From positions 4,973 through 11,106 of the forward strand of contig PMCY01000081.1 in NCBI GenBank assembly GCA_003154255.1: a DNA stretch of 6,134 bases, written 5' to 3'. The position numbers and the translations under genes are program-made. Shown here one piece after another: positions 1 to 5,128 of this stretch. Numbering within the stretch: position 1 is the first letter of the stretch; each line of letters opens with the position of its first letter. This DNA comes from Candidatus Aminicenantota bacterium. GTDB taxonomy: Bacteria; Acidobacteriota; Aminicenantia; Aminicenantales; UBA4085. Below the pieces are notes generated by a model, which was not told the DNA's origin, did no database searches, and saw nothing but the letters and a program-made list of their open reading frames with translations.

Positions 1-4
1 TCAT
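1..4 (-). CDS. Probable start of a leftward gene cut by the window edge
   Basis: On the minus strand an ATG (4-2) follows a GGAGG (17-13) at a spacing of 8 bases, a textbook bacterial initiation site. Only the start codon and one further base lie inside the window, so nothing can be said about the product. The inference is that a gene divergent from sppA begins here. The short stretch could also be chance, because GGAGG-like sequences recur in this region (for example 47-51 on the plus strand). Confidence 0.45.
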
Positions 5-12
5 AAAAAAAT

Positions 13-17
13 CCTCC
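13..17 (-). promoter_or_regulatory. Shine-Dalgarno site for the left-edge gene
   Basis: Plus-strand CCTCC reads GGAGG on the minus strand. It is followed by A and seven T, then ATG. The AT-rich 8-base spacer is ideal for initiation. The T-run here is more likely spacer than terminator. Confidence 0.45.
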
Positions 18-89
18 TCGACTCCTCGCATCCATTCTCAATTCCCGGAGGAGTTGAGTGTTCGAAAATTGAGGTCGCTCCATTTTTTC

Positions 90-118
90 ATAAGAAAATA
101 GATAAAATCAAGAGACAA
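90..118 (-). promoter_or_regulatory. Candidate promoter for the left-edge gene
   Basis: On the minus strand TTGTCT (118-113) and TCTTAT (95-90) are separated by 17 bases. Each matches the sigma-70 consensus at four of six positions. It lies about 86 bases upstream of the ATG at 4. The region is AT-rich, so chance matches are easy and the call is weak. Confidence 0.22.
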
Positions 119-142
119 GTCATGTCCGGCTCTTCCGTTTTT

Positions 143-151
143 TGCTATAGT
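143..151 (+). promoter_or_regulatory. Candidate extended -10 promoter for sppA
   Basis: The sequence TGC-TATAGT is an extended -10 element: TGn followed by a hexamer matching TATAAT at five of six positions. No good -35 box lies at the usual distance, which extended -10 promoters tolerate. Transcription would begin near 158, downstream of the ATG at 122 and about 33 bases before the ATG at 191. This supports 191 as the true sppA start. Confidence 0.4.
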
Positions 152-190
152 GAGCGAAGGGTGGGCCCTGACCGGCGCCCGGAGGATGCC

Positions 191-1900
191 ATGAAAAAAG
201 GCCGCTATGTCCTGATCCTCGTTCTCATTTTCGTCGTGCTCATCCTGGCCGCCGTCGTGTCTTTTCTCGCCCTTGAATTCGGGGCGGCGCCGCGGATTCC
301 TTCGGCCTCCTACCTGGAGATCGGGTTGTCCGGTCCGCTTGTCGAATATCCGGAAACCAATGTCCTGTCCGCCCTTTTCGGGCCGGGGCAAGCCTTATCC
401 GTTAACGAAATCTGGACGGCCCTGCGCATGGCCGCCGTCGACGAACGGATCGCCGGCGTGCTCATCCGGATGGGTCCGCTTGAATGCGACTGGGCCAAAT
501 GCGCCGAGATCCGCGAGGCCCTGGTCCGGTTCCGGACATCCGGCAAGAAAGCCATCGCCTATATCGAAGAAGCTCCGGAATTCAGCAAGGAATATTTCCT
601 GGCGACGGGCTGCGACCGGATCGTCCTGCATCCGCTGGGCTGGCTGGGCATACCCGGAATCGGCGGGCAGGTCCCGTTTTTCAAGAAGGCCCTGGACCGC
701 CTGGGCGTGCGGGTCGAAGTCCAGCATGTCGAGGAATACAAGACCGCCTACAGCATGTTCACCGAGACGGGATTCACCGCCGCCCATAAGGAGATGACCG
801 AGTCGCTTCTCGGCGATCAATTCGCTCATTTCATCCGGGCGGTCGCCGCGGCCCGCGGCAAAACGGAGGAAGAGATGCGCGCGCTGGTGGACCGGGCCTT
901 CTTCCAAGGCGAGGAGGCGGTCCAGGCCGGATTGGTCGACGAGCTCCTCTACCAAGACGAAGCCGCCGCGCTCATCCGGAAGGACGGCCGACCCCTGCCC
1001 CGGACGACCCTGGAAGCCTATGCCCTCCTTGACCCCACCTCCGTTGGACTCGAGCACGGGCGAAAAATCGCCTTGCTCTATGGCGCCGGGCCCATTCACG
1101 ATGGGGAAAGCCGGGCCCAGACTATGGGCGCGGACACCATCGTCCGCTGGCTGCGGGACTCCCGCGACGACGAATCCATCGCCGCCGTGGTCTTCCGCGT
1201 CGACAGCCCGGGAGGCTCGGCCGTCGCCTCGGATGTGATTTGGCGCGAAATCATGCTCTGCAGGAAAAAGAAGCCGGTCGTCGTGTCCATGTCCGATATG
1301 GCCGGATCGGGAGGGTATTGGATCGCCATGGGGGCCAGCAAGATCATCGCCCAACCGCAGACACTGACCGGTTCGATCGGCGTCCTGTCGCTGAAGATCG
1401 ACGCCTCTCCCCTCCTGGAAAAGCTCGGCATCACGTCCGAAACCGTGCGTTTCGGAAAACGCTCGGATATTTTCACCCCCTTCCGCGGACTGGACGCCGA
1501 GGAGAAGGACCTGCTCAAGAAACAGCTCGTCTGGATCTACGACCGGTTCGTGGCCAAGGTCGCCGAAGGCCGCGGCTTGACGCCCGAGGCCGTGCGCAAG
1601 ATCGGCCGCGGCAGGGTCTGGACCGGGGCCCAGGCCAAGGAGATCGGACTGGTCGACGAACTGGGGGGATTATCAGCGGCGATCGATGCGGCGAAGACAC
1701 TGGCCGAGATCCCGGGGGGAGAAGACGTCCGGCTCATTATACGGCCCAAGCGCCGTTCTTTCTGGGCCGCCCTCCTGGGCCGGCGCGATGCTTCCGCGGC
1801 GGCTCTTCTTCCGCGCGCTTTAGGCTCGGCTTTGGAATGGATCGAGCTTTTGGACCGCGACCGGATCTGGGCGCTTATGCCGGTGTGGACCGAATATTAA
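191..1900 (+). CDS. sppA: Signal peptide peptidase SppA, 67K type
   Basis: Family S49 serine protease that degrades cleaved signal peptides in the cytoplasmic membrane. The 569-residue product has a basic start (MKKGRY), one membrane anchor at about residues 6-28, then two tandem S49 domains. The N-terminal domain carries the catalytic Lys in EEYKTAY (Lys184), matching E. coli Lys209. The C-terminal domain carries the nucleophile in MAGSGGYW (Ser373), matching E. coli Ser409, followed by the family-typical TLTGSIGVLS. Both halves of the Ser-Lys dyad are therefore present, and the length is near that of E. coli SppA (618). The start at 191 is chosen because GGAGG (181-185) lies 5 bases upstream and the anchor then sits at the N terminus. 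An in-frame ATG at 122 would add 23 polar residues, has no Shine-Dalgarno site, and lies upstream of the candidate promoter. The gene is monocistronic here and converges on ftsB. Confidence 0.93.
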   Translation: MKKGRYVLILVLIFVVLILAAVVSFLALEFGAAPRIPSASYLEIGLSGPLVEYPETNVLSALFGPGQALSVNEIWTALRMAAVDERIAGVLIRMGPLECDWAKCAEIREALVRFRTSGKKAIAYIEEAPEFSKEYFLATGCDRIVLHPLGWLGIPGIGGQVPFFKKALDRLGVRVEVQHVEEYKTAYSMFTETGFTAAHKEMTESLLGDQFAHFIRAVAAARGKTEEEMRALVDRAFFQGEEAVQAGLVDELLYQDEAAALIRKDGRPLPRTTLEAYALLDPTSVGLEHGRKIALLYGAGPIHDGESRAQTMGADTIVRWLRDSRDDESIAAVVFRVDSPGGSAVASDVIWREIMLCRKKKPVVVSMSDMAGSGGYWIAMGASKIIAQPQTLTGSIGVLSLKIDASPLLEKLGITSETVRFGKRSDIFTPFRGLDAEEKDLLKKQLVWIYDRFVAKVAEGRGLTPEAVRKIGRGRVWTGAQAKEIGLVDELGGLSAAIDAAKTLAEIPGGEDVRLIIRPKRRSFWAALLGRRDASAAALLPRALGSALEWIELLDRDRIWALMPVWTEY

Positions 1901-1930
1901 AAATCGGCCGCCGCGCTATTTTTTCTTTTT
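1899..1930. terminator. Weak candidate bidirectional terminator between sppA and ftsB
   Basis: The 15-base gap between the convergent stops holds a GC-rich core (CGGCCGCCGCGC) flanked by AAAAAT (1899-1904) and ATTTTT (1918-1923). The flanks can pair, and a short CGG/CCG stem can form inside. The T-tract continues as CTTTTT but also encodes the lysine tail of the leftward protein. The inner stem is short and imperfect, so the call rests mainly on position and the A- and T-tracts. Confidence 0.25.
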
Positions 1931-2215
1931 CACCACGATTTTCTCGTCGGGTTTGACCAGCCAAAGACGGTCTCGGGCCTCGCGCTCGACGGACTTGGGA
2001 TTCTCTTCGAGGGCGGCGATTTCCTTCTCCAAGCGGCTCTTTTCCTCTTTGAGATGCTCGACCTCCTTCTTGAGGTCGGCGTAATTCCGCCGGGACTTGG
2101 ATATTTCGATGAGTCCCTTCTTGCCGAAGACAGTGGTGATCAACAGGACGATCAGGACAAACGCCGCCAGCAGGATCGCGGCGCGGGCAGGCCAGGAGAC
2201 TTTTTTCCAGTCCAT
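1916..2215 (-). CDS. ftsB: FtsB/DivIC-family septum formation initiator protein
   Basis: Small bitopic division protein. FtsB and DivIC pair with FtsL through coiled coils and, with FtsQ/DivIB, link the early divisome to septal peptidoglycan synthesis. The 99-residue product shows the family layout: a short cytosolic N terminus (MDWKKVSW), one membrane segment at about residues 11-30, a charged coiled coil at about 37-70, and the typical C-terminal module NPKSVEREARDRLWLVKPDE. It ends in a lysine-rich tail (VVKKKK). The start is the ATG at 2215, which shares its A with the TGA of the upstream mutase gene (TGATG). A GGAG lies 11 bases upstream, so translation is probably coupled. Reading further upstream in frame gives 24 extra residues inside the mutase gene, which is unlikely. 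FtsB and DivIC cannot be separated by sequence alone. The family assignment is strong and the symbol less so. Confidence 0.85.
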   Translation of the reverse strand: MDWKKVSWPARAAILLAAFVLIVLLITTVFGKKGLIEISKSRRNYADLKKEVEHLKEEKSRLEKEIAALEENPKSVEREARDRLWLVKPDEKIVVKKKK

Positions 2216-3615
2216 CAGCCCAATTTCTCCAGGCCGGCCTTGAGAAGCAGCCGTACGTCCTTCTTCGATCCCGCTTCGGCGTAACAACGGACGAGCGGCT
2301 CGGTCCCGGAAAAACGCAGCAGCAGCCAGTCGTCGTCGGAAAAATCGAATTTGACGCCGTCGATGGTGGTGGCTTCGACGACATAGCGGCCGGCCAGCTT
2401 GGAGGGCGGATTCTTGATCAGCCGGCGCAGGCTCTTTTCCCGCTCCGGGTTGAGCGGGATACTGCGCTGGCCGCCGACGCGTTCGCCGTATTCCTTGAAC
2501 AGGTCGCGGACGAGCTCGGCAAGGGGCTTCCCGGAAACAGCCACCATCTCGGCCACAAGGAGTCCGGCGATGATGCCGTCCTTTTCCGGGAGATGGTCCT
2601 TCACGGCCAAGGCCGCGCTCTCTTCGCCGCCGAAGACGATCTGTTTTTTGAGAAACAAGTCGGCGATGAACTTGAACCCGACCGGCGTCTTGTATACGGG
2701 CATGTCGTACTGGCGGGCGATGCGGTCGAGGATATGGGTCGTCGCCACCGAGCGGGCCACGCCGCCCCGCCAGCCCTTGACCGTGACCAGGTAATTAAGG
2801 AGCACGCCCAGGACCAGGTTCTGGATGACGACCGTGCCTTCATGGTCGACGATGCCGAAGCGGTCACCGTCGGCATCCGTGGCCAGGCCGAGCCCGCATT
2901 TTTTATCCCGGACGAGACGGATGAGCTCCTTGAGGTTTTCTTCCGTGCAAGATGGGGCCATGCCGCCGAAATAGGGGTCGATGTACCCGTGAATCTCCTC
3001 GATGGGAATGTCATTGTCGACCAGGATTTCGTCGAGGTACTCCCGGCTCGTGCCGTACAGCAGGTCCACGCCGACACGCAGGCCGGATTTGCGGATAGCC
3101 TCGAAATCGATTTCTTTCTGCAGGAATTCGAGGTATTCGGCGCGCAGGTCGATCCGCTCGATGTATTCCGTCCGGGGGTAGCGGGGGAAAAAGTCGAAAT
3201 CACTCTGGAGGGCCCGGATTTCGGCCTCGATTCTCGCGGTCTCTGCGGGCAAGGCGGGCGCACCGGTCTCGATGTTGTATTTCAGCCCATTGTACTCGGG
3301 CGGGTTGAACGAGGCCGTGAAATTGATCCCTCCCTGGGCCCGGCGGCGGATGATCTGGTAGGCCTGGGCCTGAGTGGGCGAATCCCGCTCCGCCAGGAGA
3401 ACGCAGATCTTGTTGTGGGACAGGACTTTGGCCGCTTCATCGGCGTAACGCTCAGAGAGGAACCGGGTGTCATAGTTGACGATGACGGTGATCGGTCCGT
3501 TTTCGTATTTGCGCCGCAGGACATTGGCGATGGCCTGGACGCAGAGGCGGACGTTGTGGAACGTGAACTCCCCGCCCATGATCGCCCGCCAGCCGTTGGT
3601 GCCGAACCGGATCAT
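2215..3615 (-). CDS. Phosphoglucomutase/phosphomannomutase-family protein with altered active-site loops
   Basis: Alpha-D-phosphohexomutase superfamily (COG1109), cytosolic enzymes that interconvert hexose 1- and 6-phosphates through a phosphoserine. The 466-residue product has all four domains. It starts with the typical FGTNGWRAIMG (4-14). The phosphoserine loop is TASFNPPEYNG (100-110, Ser102), the Mg-binding loop is DADGDR (247-252), the sugar-specificity loop is GGEES (329-333), and the phosphate-binding loop is RFSGTEP (434-440). Two usually conserved positions differ: TASFNP replaces TASHNP, and GGEESAA replaces GGEESGG. The substrate (glucose, mannose or an amino sugar phosphate) cannot be read from sequence. 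The start ATG at 3615 overlaps the pcm stop as ATGA, with GGAG 5 bases upstream, and the stop overlaps the ftsB start. It is therefore the middle gene of a coupled operon. Family call firm, exact activity open. Confidence 0.88.
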   Translation of the reverse strand: MIRFGTNGWRAIMGGEFTFHNVRLCVQAIANVLRRKYENGPITVIVNYDTRFLSERYADEAAKVLSHNKICVLLAERDSPTQAQAYQIIRRRAQGGINFTASFNPPEYNGLKYNIETGAPALPAETARIEAEIRALQSDFDFFPRYPRTEYIERIDLRAEYLEFLQKEIDFEAIRKSGLRVGVDLLYGTSREYLDEILVDNDIPIEEIHGYIDPYFGGMAPSCTEENLKELIRLVRDKKCGLGLATDADGDRFGIVDHEGTVVIQNLVLGVLLNYLVTVKGWRGGVARSVATTHILDRIARQYDMPVYKTPVGFKFIADLFLKKQIVFGGEESAALAVKDHLPEKDGIIAGLLVAEMVAVSGKPLAELVRDLFKEYGERVGGQRSIPLNPEREKSLRRLIKNPPSKLAGRYVVEATTIDGVKFDFSDDDWLLLRFSGTEPLVRCYAEAGSKKDVRLLLKAGLEKLG

Positions 3616-4379
3616 GGGCGCTCCGGACCCTTTTTCTTGTCCCGGCCGAGCATGGGCACGAAGCGGACCTGGGCGATCTGACGGATATCGGGCTTGCCCT
3701 TGATCTTGGTGACCAGCTTGAGGGACTGGAACTCGTCCGTCTCCTCCAGGGGGATGACCAGCCGGCCGCCTTCCTTGAGCTGGCGGATGAGCGGGGGCGG
3801 GATCTGGCGGGCCGCGCAGGTGACGATGATGGCGTCGAAGGGCGCCTGTTCGATCCAGCCGAAATATCCGTCGTCGCTCTTAATCTCGACGTTGGCGAAT
3901 CCCAGGGACTTCAGGGTCTCCCGGGCTTTCTGGGCCAGGGCCACGCTGATTTCGATGCTGAAGACGCGGCGGGCCAGCCGGGATAGGACGGCGGCCTGAT
4001 AACCGGACCCCGTACCCACTTCCAGGACATTGTCCGTGGGACGAAGCTTGAGGCTCTGGGTCATGAGAGCCACGACATAAGGCTGGGAGATGGTCTGGCC
4101 TTCATCAATCGGCAGGGGATAATCCTCGTATGCCTGGCGGCGATAGGGAAGCCCGACAAAGAGGTGGCGGGGGATCTGGCCCAGGACTTCGAGCACGCGA
4201 GTGTCCTTGATATCCCGGGCGCGGAGCTGGGTTTCGACCATGGCGCGCCGCTTTTCCGAGAAAAAAGTCTCGTCGTCCTGCCCCCCGGCCAAACACACGG
4301 CCGCAAAAAGAAGTCCGACGCAGGCCAATAATAAAAATCCCCGTTTCATGTGTCTATTGTGCTTGAAATCGAGGCTCAA
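3612..4379 (-). CDS. pcm: Exported protein-L-isoaspartate O-methyltransferase
   Basis: Repairs age-damaged proteins by methylating L-isoaspartyl residues with S-adenosylmethionine. The body matches E. coli Pcm (208 residues) closely: RAMVETQLRARDI, then GQTISQPYVVALM (94-106), the AdoMet loop LEVGTGSGYQAA (119-130), DGYFGW, APFDAIIVTCAA, and a C-terminal VRFVPML. The extra length is an N-terminal hydrophobic stretch GFLLLACVGLLFAAVCLAGG (14-33) after basic residues, a signal peptide or anchor, so the enzyme probably acts in the periplasm. The start is uncertain. TTG at 4379 (255 aa) has GGAGGG 7 bases upstream. The internal ATG at 4349 (MKRGF, 245 aa) gives a more conventional signal peptide but has no visible Shine-Dalgarno site. 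TTG is preferred here on that evidence. First gene of the operon with the mutase and ftsB. The stop overlaps the next start (ATGA). Confidence 0.92.
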   Translation of the reverse strand: MSLDFKHNRHMKRGFLLLACVGLLFAAVCLAGGQDDETFFSEKRRAMVETQLRARDIKDTRVLEVLGQIPRHLFVGLPYRRQAYEDYPLPIDEGQTISQPYVVALMTQSLKLRPTDNVLEVGTGSGYQAAVLSRLARRVFSIEISVALAQKARETLKSLGFANVEIKSDDGYFGWIEQAPFDAIIVTCAARQIPPPLIRQLKEGGRLVIPLEETDEFQSLKLVTKIKGKPDIRQIAQVRFVPMLGRDKKKGPERP

Positions 4380-4480
4380 ATCAATTCCCTCCGCTCCAAT
4401 CCCCCCGAGCCCCTCCTCACCTTTATTTCACCCCCCTTATCCCCTCCCGGGGGGATTGCCGGATTTCGACACCCTGTCAT
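4376..4480 (-). CDS. Possible 34-codon leader ORF upstream of pcm
   Basis: On the minus strand an ATG at 4480 opens 34 codons ending in TGA at 4378-4376. GGAG (4489-4486) lies 5 bases upstream of the ATG. The stop overlaps the pcm start as TTGA, so ribosomes finishing here could reinitiate on pcm. The peptide begins MTGCRNPAIPPGGDKGGEIK and ends GGLERRELI. It is glycine- and arginine-rich, has no recognisable domain, and uses AGG three times (one AGG-AGG pair), which argues against selection as a protein. It may be a leader peptide or only a chance ORF in G-rich DNA. Confidence 0.25.
   Translation of the reverse strand: MTGCRNPAIPPGGDKGGEIKVRRGSGGLERRELI
4387..4392 (-). promoter_or_regulatory. 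Shine-Dalgarno site favouring the pcm TTG start
   Basis: Plus-strand CCCTCC reads GGAGGG on the minus strand, 7 bases before TTG (4379-4377). The sequence before the alternative ATG at 4349 has nothing comparable. This site decides the start call, with the caveat that the whole leader is rich in GGAGG-like runs. Confidence 0.5.
4397..4458 (-). promoter_or_regulatory. G-rich leader of the pcm operon with competing inverted repeats
   Basis: CAATCCCCCCG (4397-4407) and CGGGGGGATTG (4448-4458) are perfect 11-base complements 40 bases apart. In between, ATCCCC (4439-4444) and GGGGAT (4451-4456) form a shorter local hairpin that uses the same bases, so the two structures exclude each other. In the leftward transcript the distal arm ends 4 bases before the pcm Shine-Dalgarno site. 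The minus strand also carries five runs of three to six G (4448-4446, 4444-4441, 4436-4431, 4413-4410, 4406-4401), which gives G-quadruplex potential. No T-run follows, so this is not an intrinsic terminator. A regulatory role is inferred. Confidence 0.4.
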
Positions 4481-4545
4481 AATTTCTCCGCGATATTAAA
4501 ATGTTGAGGAAAAGCGGGTTAGTCTATCGGAATTTAATTTGCTAT

Positions 4546-4586
4546 TTGACAAAAGTGACATTTTTTGTTAATCAAGGTAATAGAAT
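4546..4586 (+). promoter_or_regulatory. Candidate promoter region for coaD
   Basis: This is the AT-rich part of the divergent region. A perfect -35 TTGACA lies at 4546-4551 and a second near-match GTGACA at 4555-4560. Possible -10 boxes are GTTAAT (4567-4572, 15 bases after the first) and TAGAAT (4581-4586, 20 bases after the second). No pair has the ideal 17-base spacing, so the exact promoter is unclear, although the position 25-65 bases upstream of coaD is right. Another weak pair, TTGCCG (4456-4461) and CATAAT (4478-4483), has a 16-base gap. The rest of 4380-4610 holds the pcm leader described separately. I see no convincing leftward promoter. Confidence 0.35.
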
Positions 4587-4590
4587 TACG

Positions 4591-4597
4591 GGGAGGT
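4591..4597 (+). promoter_or_regulatory. coaD Shine-Dalgarno site with a long spacer
   Basis: GGGAGGT is a strong ribosome-binding sequence, but GGAGG ends 14 bases before the ATG at 4611, longer than usual. No ATG, GTG or TTG lies in frame between them (only CTG at 4608), and the N terminus MESNAIYPGSFDP is already full length for the family, so ATG 4611 stands. Confidence 0.6.
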
Positions 4598-4610
4598 AAG
4601 GATCCCGCTG

Positions 4611-5111
4611 ATGGAAAGTAATGCCATTTATCCCGGCTCGTTTGATCCCATCACGAATGGACACATCGACATCATCCGGCGCGGAGCCAAGCTCTTCCCC
4701 CGCATCGTCGTGGCGGTCTTGCAGAACCCCAAGAAAACGACTCTGTTCGCGACCGAGGAACGGGTGGAGATCATCCGGGAGATCTTTCGCCAAGAGCCTC
4801 AGATCGAAGTGGCTTCGTTCCACGGGCTCCTGGTAAAATTCGCCGCGGAGCGGGGCATCCGCATCGTCATCCGCGGACTGCGGGCCGTCTCCGATTTCGA
4901 ATACGAATTCCAAATGGCCCTGATGAACCAGAACTTAAGCCCCGAGCTGGAATTCCTGTTCATGATGCCCAGCGCGCCTTACACCTTTCTCAACTCGGGG
5001 GTGGTCAAGGAAGTCTTCGCCCTGGGCGGATCGGTCCGGGACCTGGTTCCGCCGGTCGTCGAGCAGCGGCTGCATGAGAAATTAAGCCGGGATAACCCGT
5101 CCATCCAATAG
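4611..5111 (+). CDS. coaD: Phosphopantetheine adenylyltransferase
   Basis: Catalyses the fourth step of coenzyme A synthesis in the cytosol: ATP plus 4'-phosphopantetheine gives dephospho-CoA and pyrophosphate. The 166-residue protein has the usual length and motifs. The nucleotidyltransferase motif is PGSFDPITNGH (8-18, with the T-x-G-H at 15-18). It is followed by the conserved IRGLRAVSDFEYEFQMALMN block and a C-terminal VVKEVFALGG. The loop that reads SSS at residues 128-130 in E. coli reads NSG here (Asn128, Ser129, Gly130), keeping only the middle serine. The ATG at 4611 has a strong but distant Shine-Dalgarno site. The gene is divergent from the pcm operon, and pilM follows after 17 bases on the same strand, so the two are probably cotranscribed although their functions are unrelated. 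Confidence 0.95.
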   Translation: MESNAIYPGSFDPITNGHIDIIRRGAKLFPRIVVAVLQNPKKTTLFATEERVEIIREIFRQEPQIEVASFHGLLVKFAAERGIRIVIRGLRAVSDFEYEFQMALMNQNLSPELEFLFMMPSAPYTFLNSGVVKEVFALGGSVRDLVPPVVEQRLHEKLSRDNPSIQ

Positions 5112-5119
5112 ACAGACAG

Positions 5120-5124
5120 AGGAG
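5120..5124 (+). promoter_or_regulatory. pilM Shine-Dalgarno site
   Basis: AGGAG ends 4 bases before the ATG at 5129, a short but workable spacing. It lies in the 17-base gap after coaD, which has no room for a promoter or terminator and so supports cotranscription. Confidence 0.6.
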
Positions 5125-5128
5125 CGAG

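Noticed and set aside
5..54. Hairpin (21-27 with 48-54) followed by a T-run on the minus strand, resembling a terminator
   Set aside because: No leftward gene ends here. The T-run is better explained as the spacer between a Shine-Dalgarno site and an ATG.
395..1354. A 319-codon minus-strand open frame inside sppA
   Set aside because: It has no recognisable domain and no ribosome-binding site, and it lies opposite a gene with intact catalytic motifs. Treated as a codon-bias shadow.
1240..1956. A 238-codon plus-strand frame overlapping the end of sppA
   Set aside because: It is the sppA sequence in another frame, arginine- and glycine-rich, with no domain.
2593..3681. A 362-codon open frame on the plus strand antisense to the mutase gene
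   Set aside because: The encoded sequence is rich in D, G, V and R with no family motif, while the opposite strand encodes a full mutase with all its motifs. Long antisense frames are expected in GC-rich genes.
4320..4337. Possible lipobox LLAC in the PCMT N terminus
   Set aside because: The cysteine comes after only about six hydrophobic residues, too few for a lipoprotein signal. The hydrophobic stretch continues beyond it, which fits an ordinary signal peptide or anchor.
4565..4575. TTGTTAATCAA, a near-palindrome resembling an FNR/CRP-type half-site pair
   Set aside because: The spacing and centre do not match the TTGAT-N4-ATCAA consensus, and AT-rich DNA gives such matches by chance.
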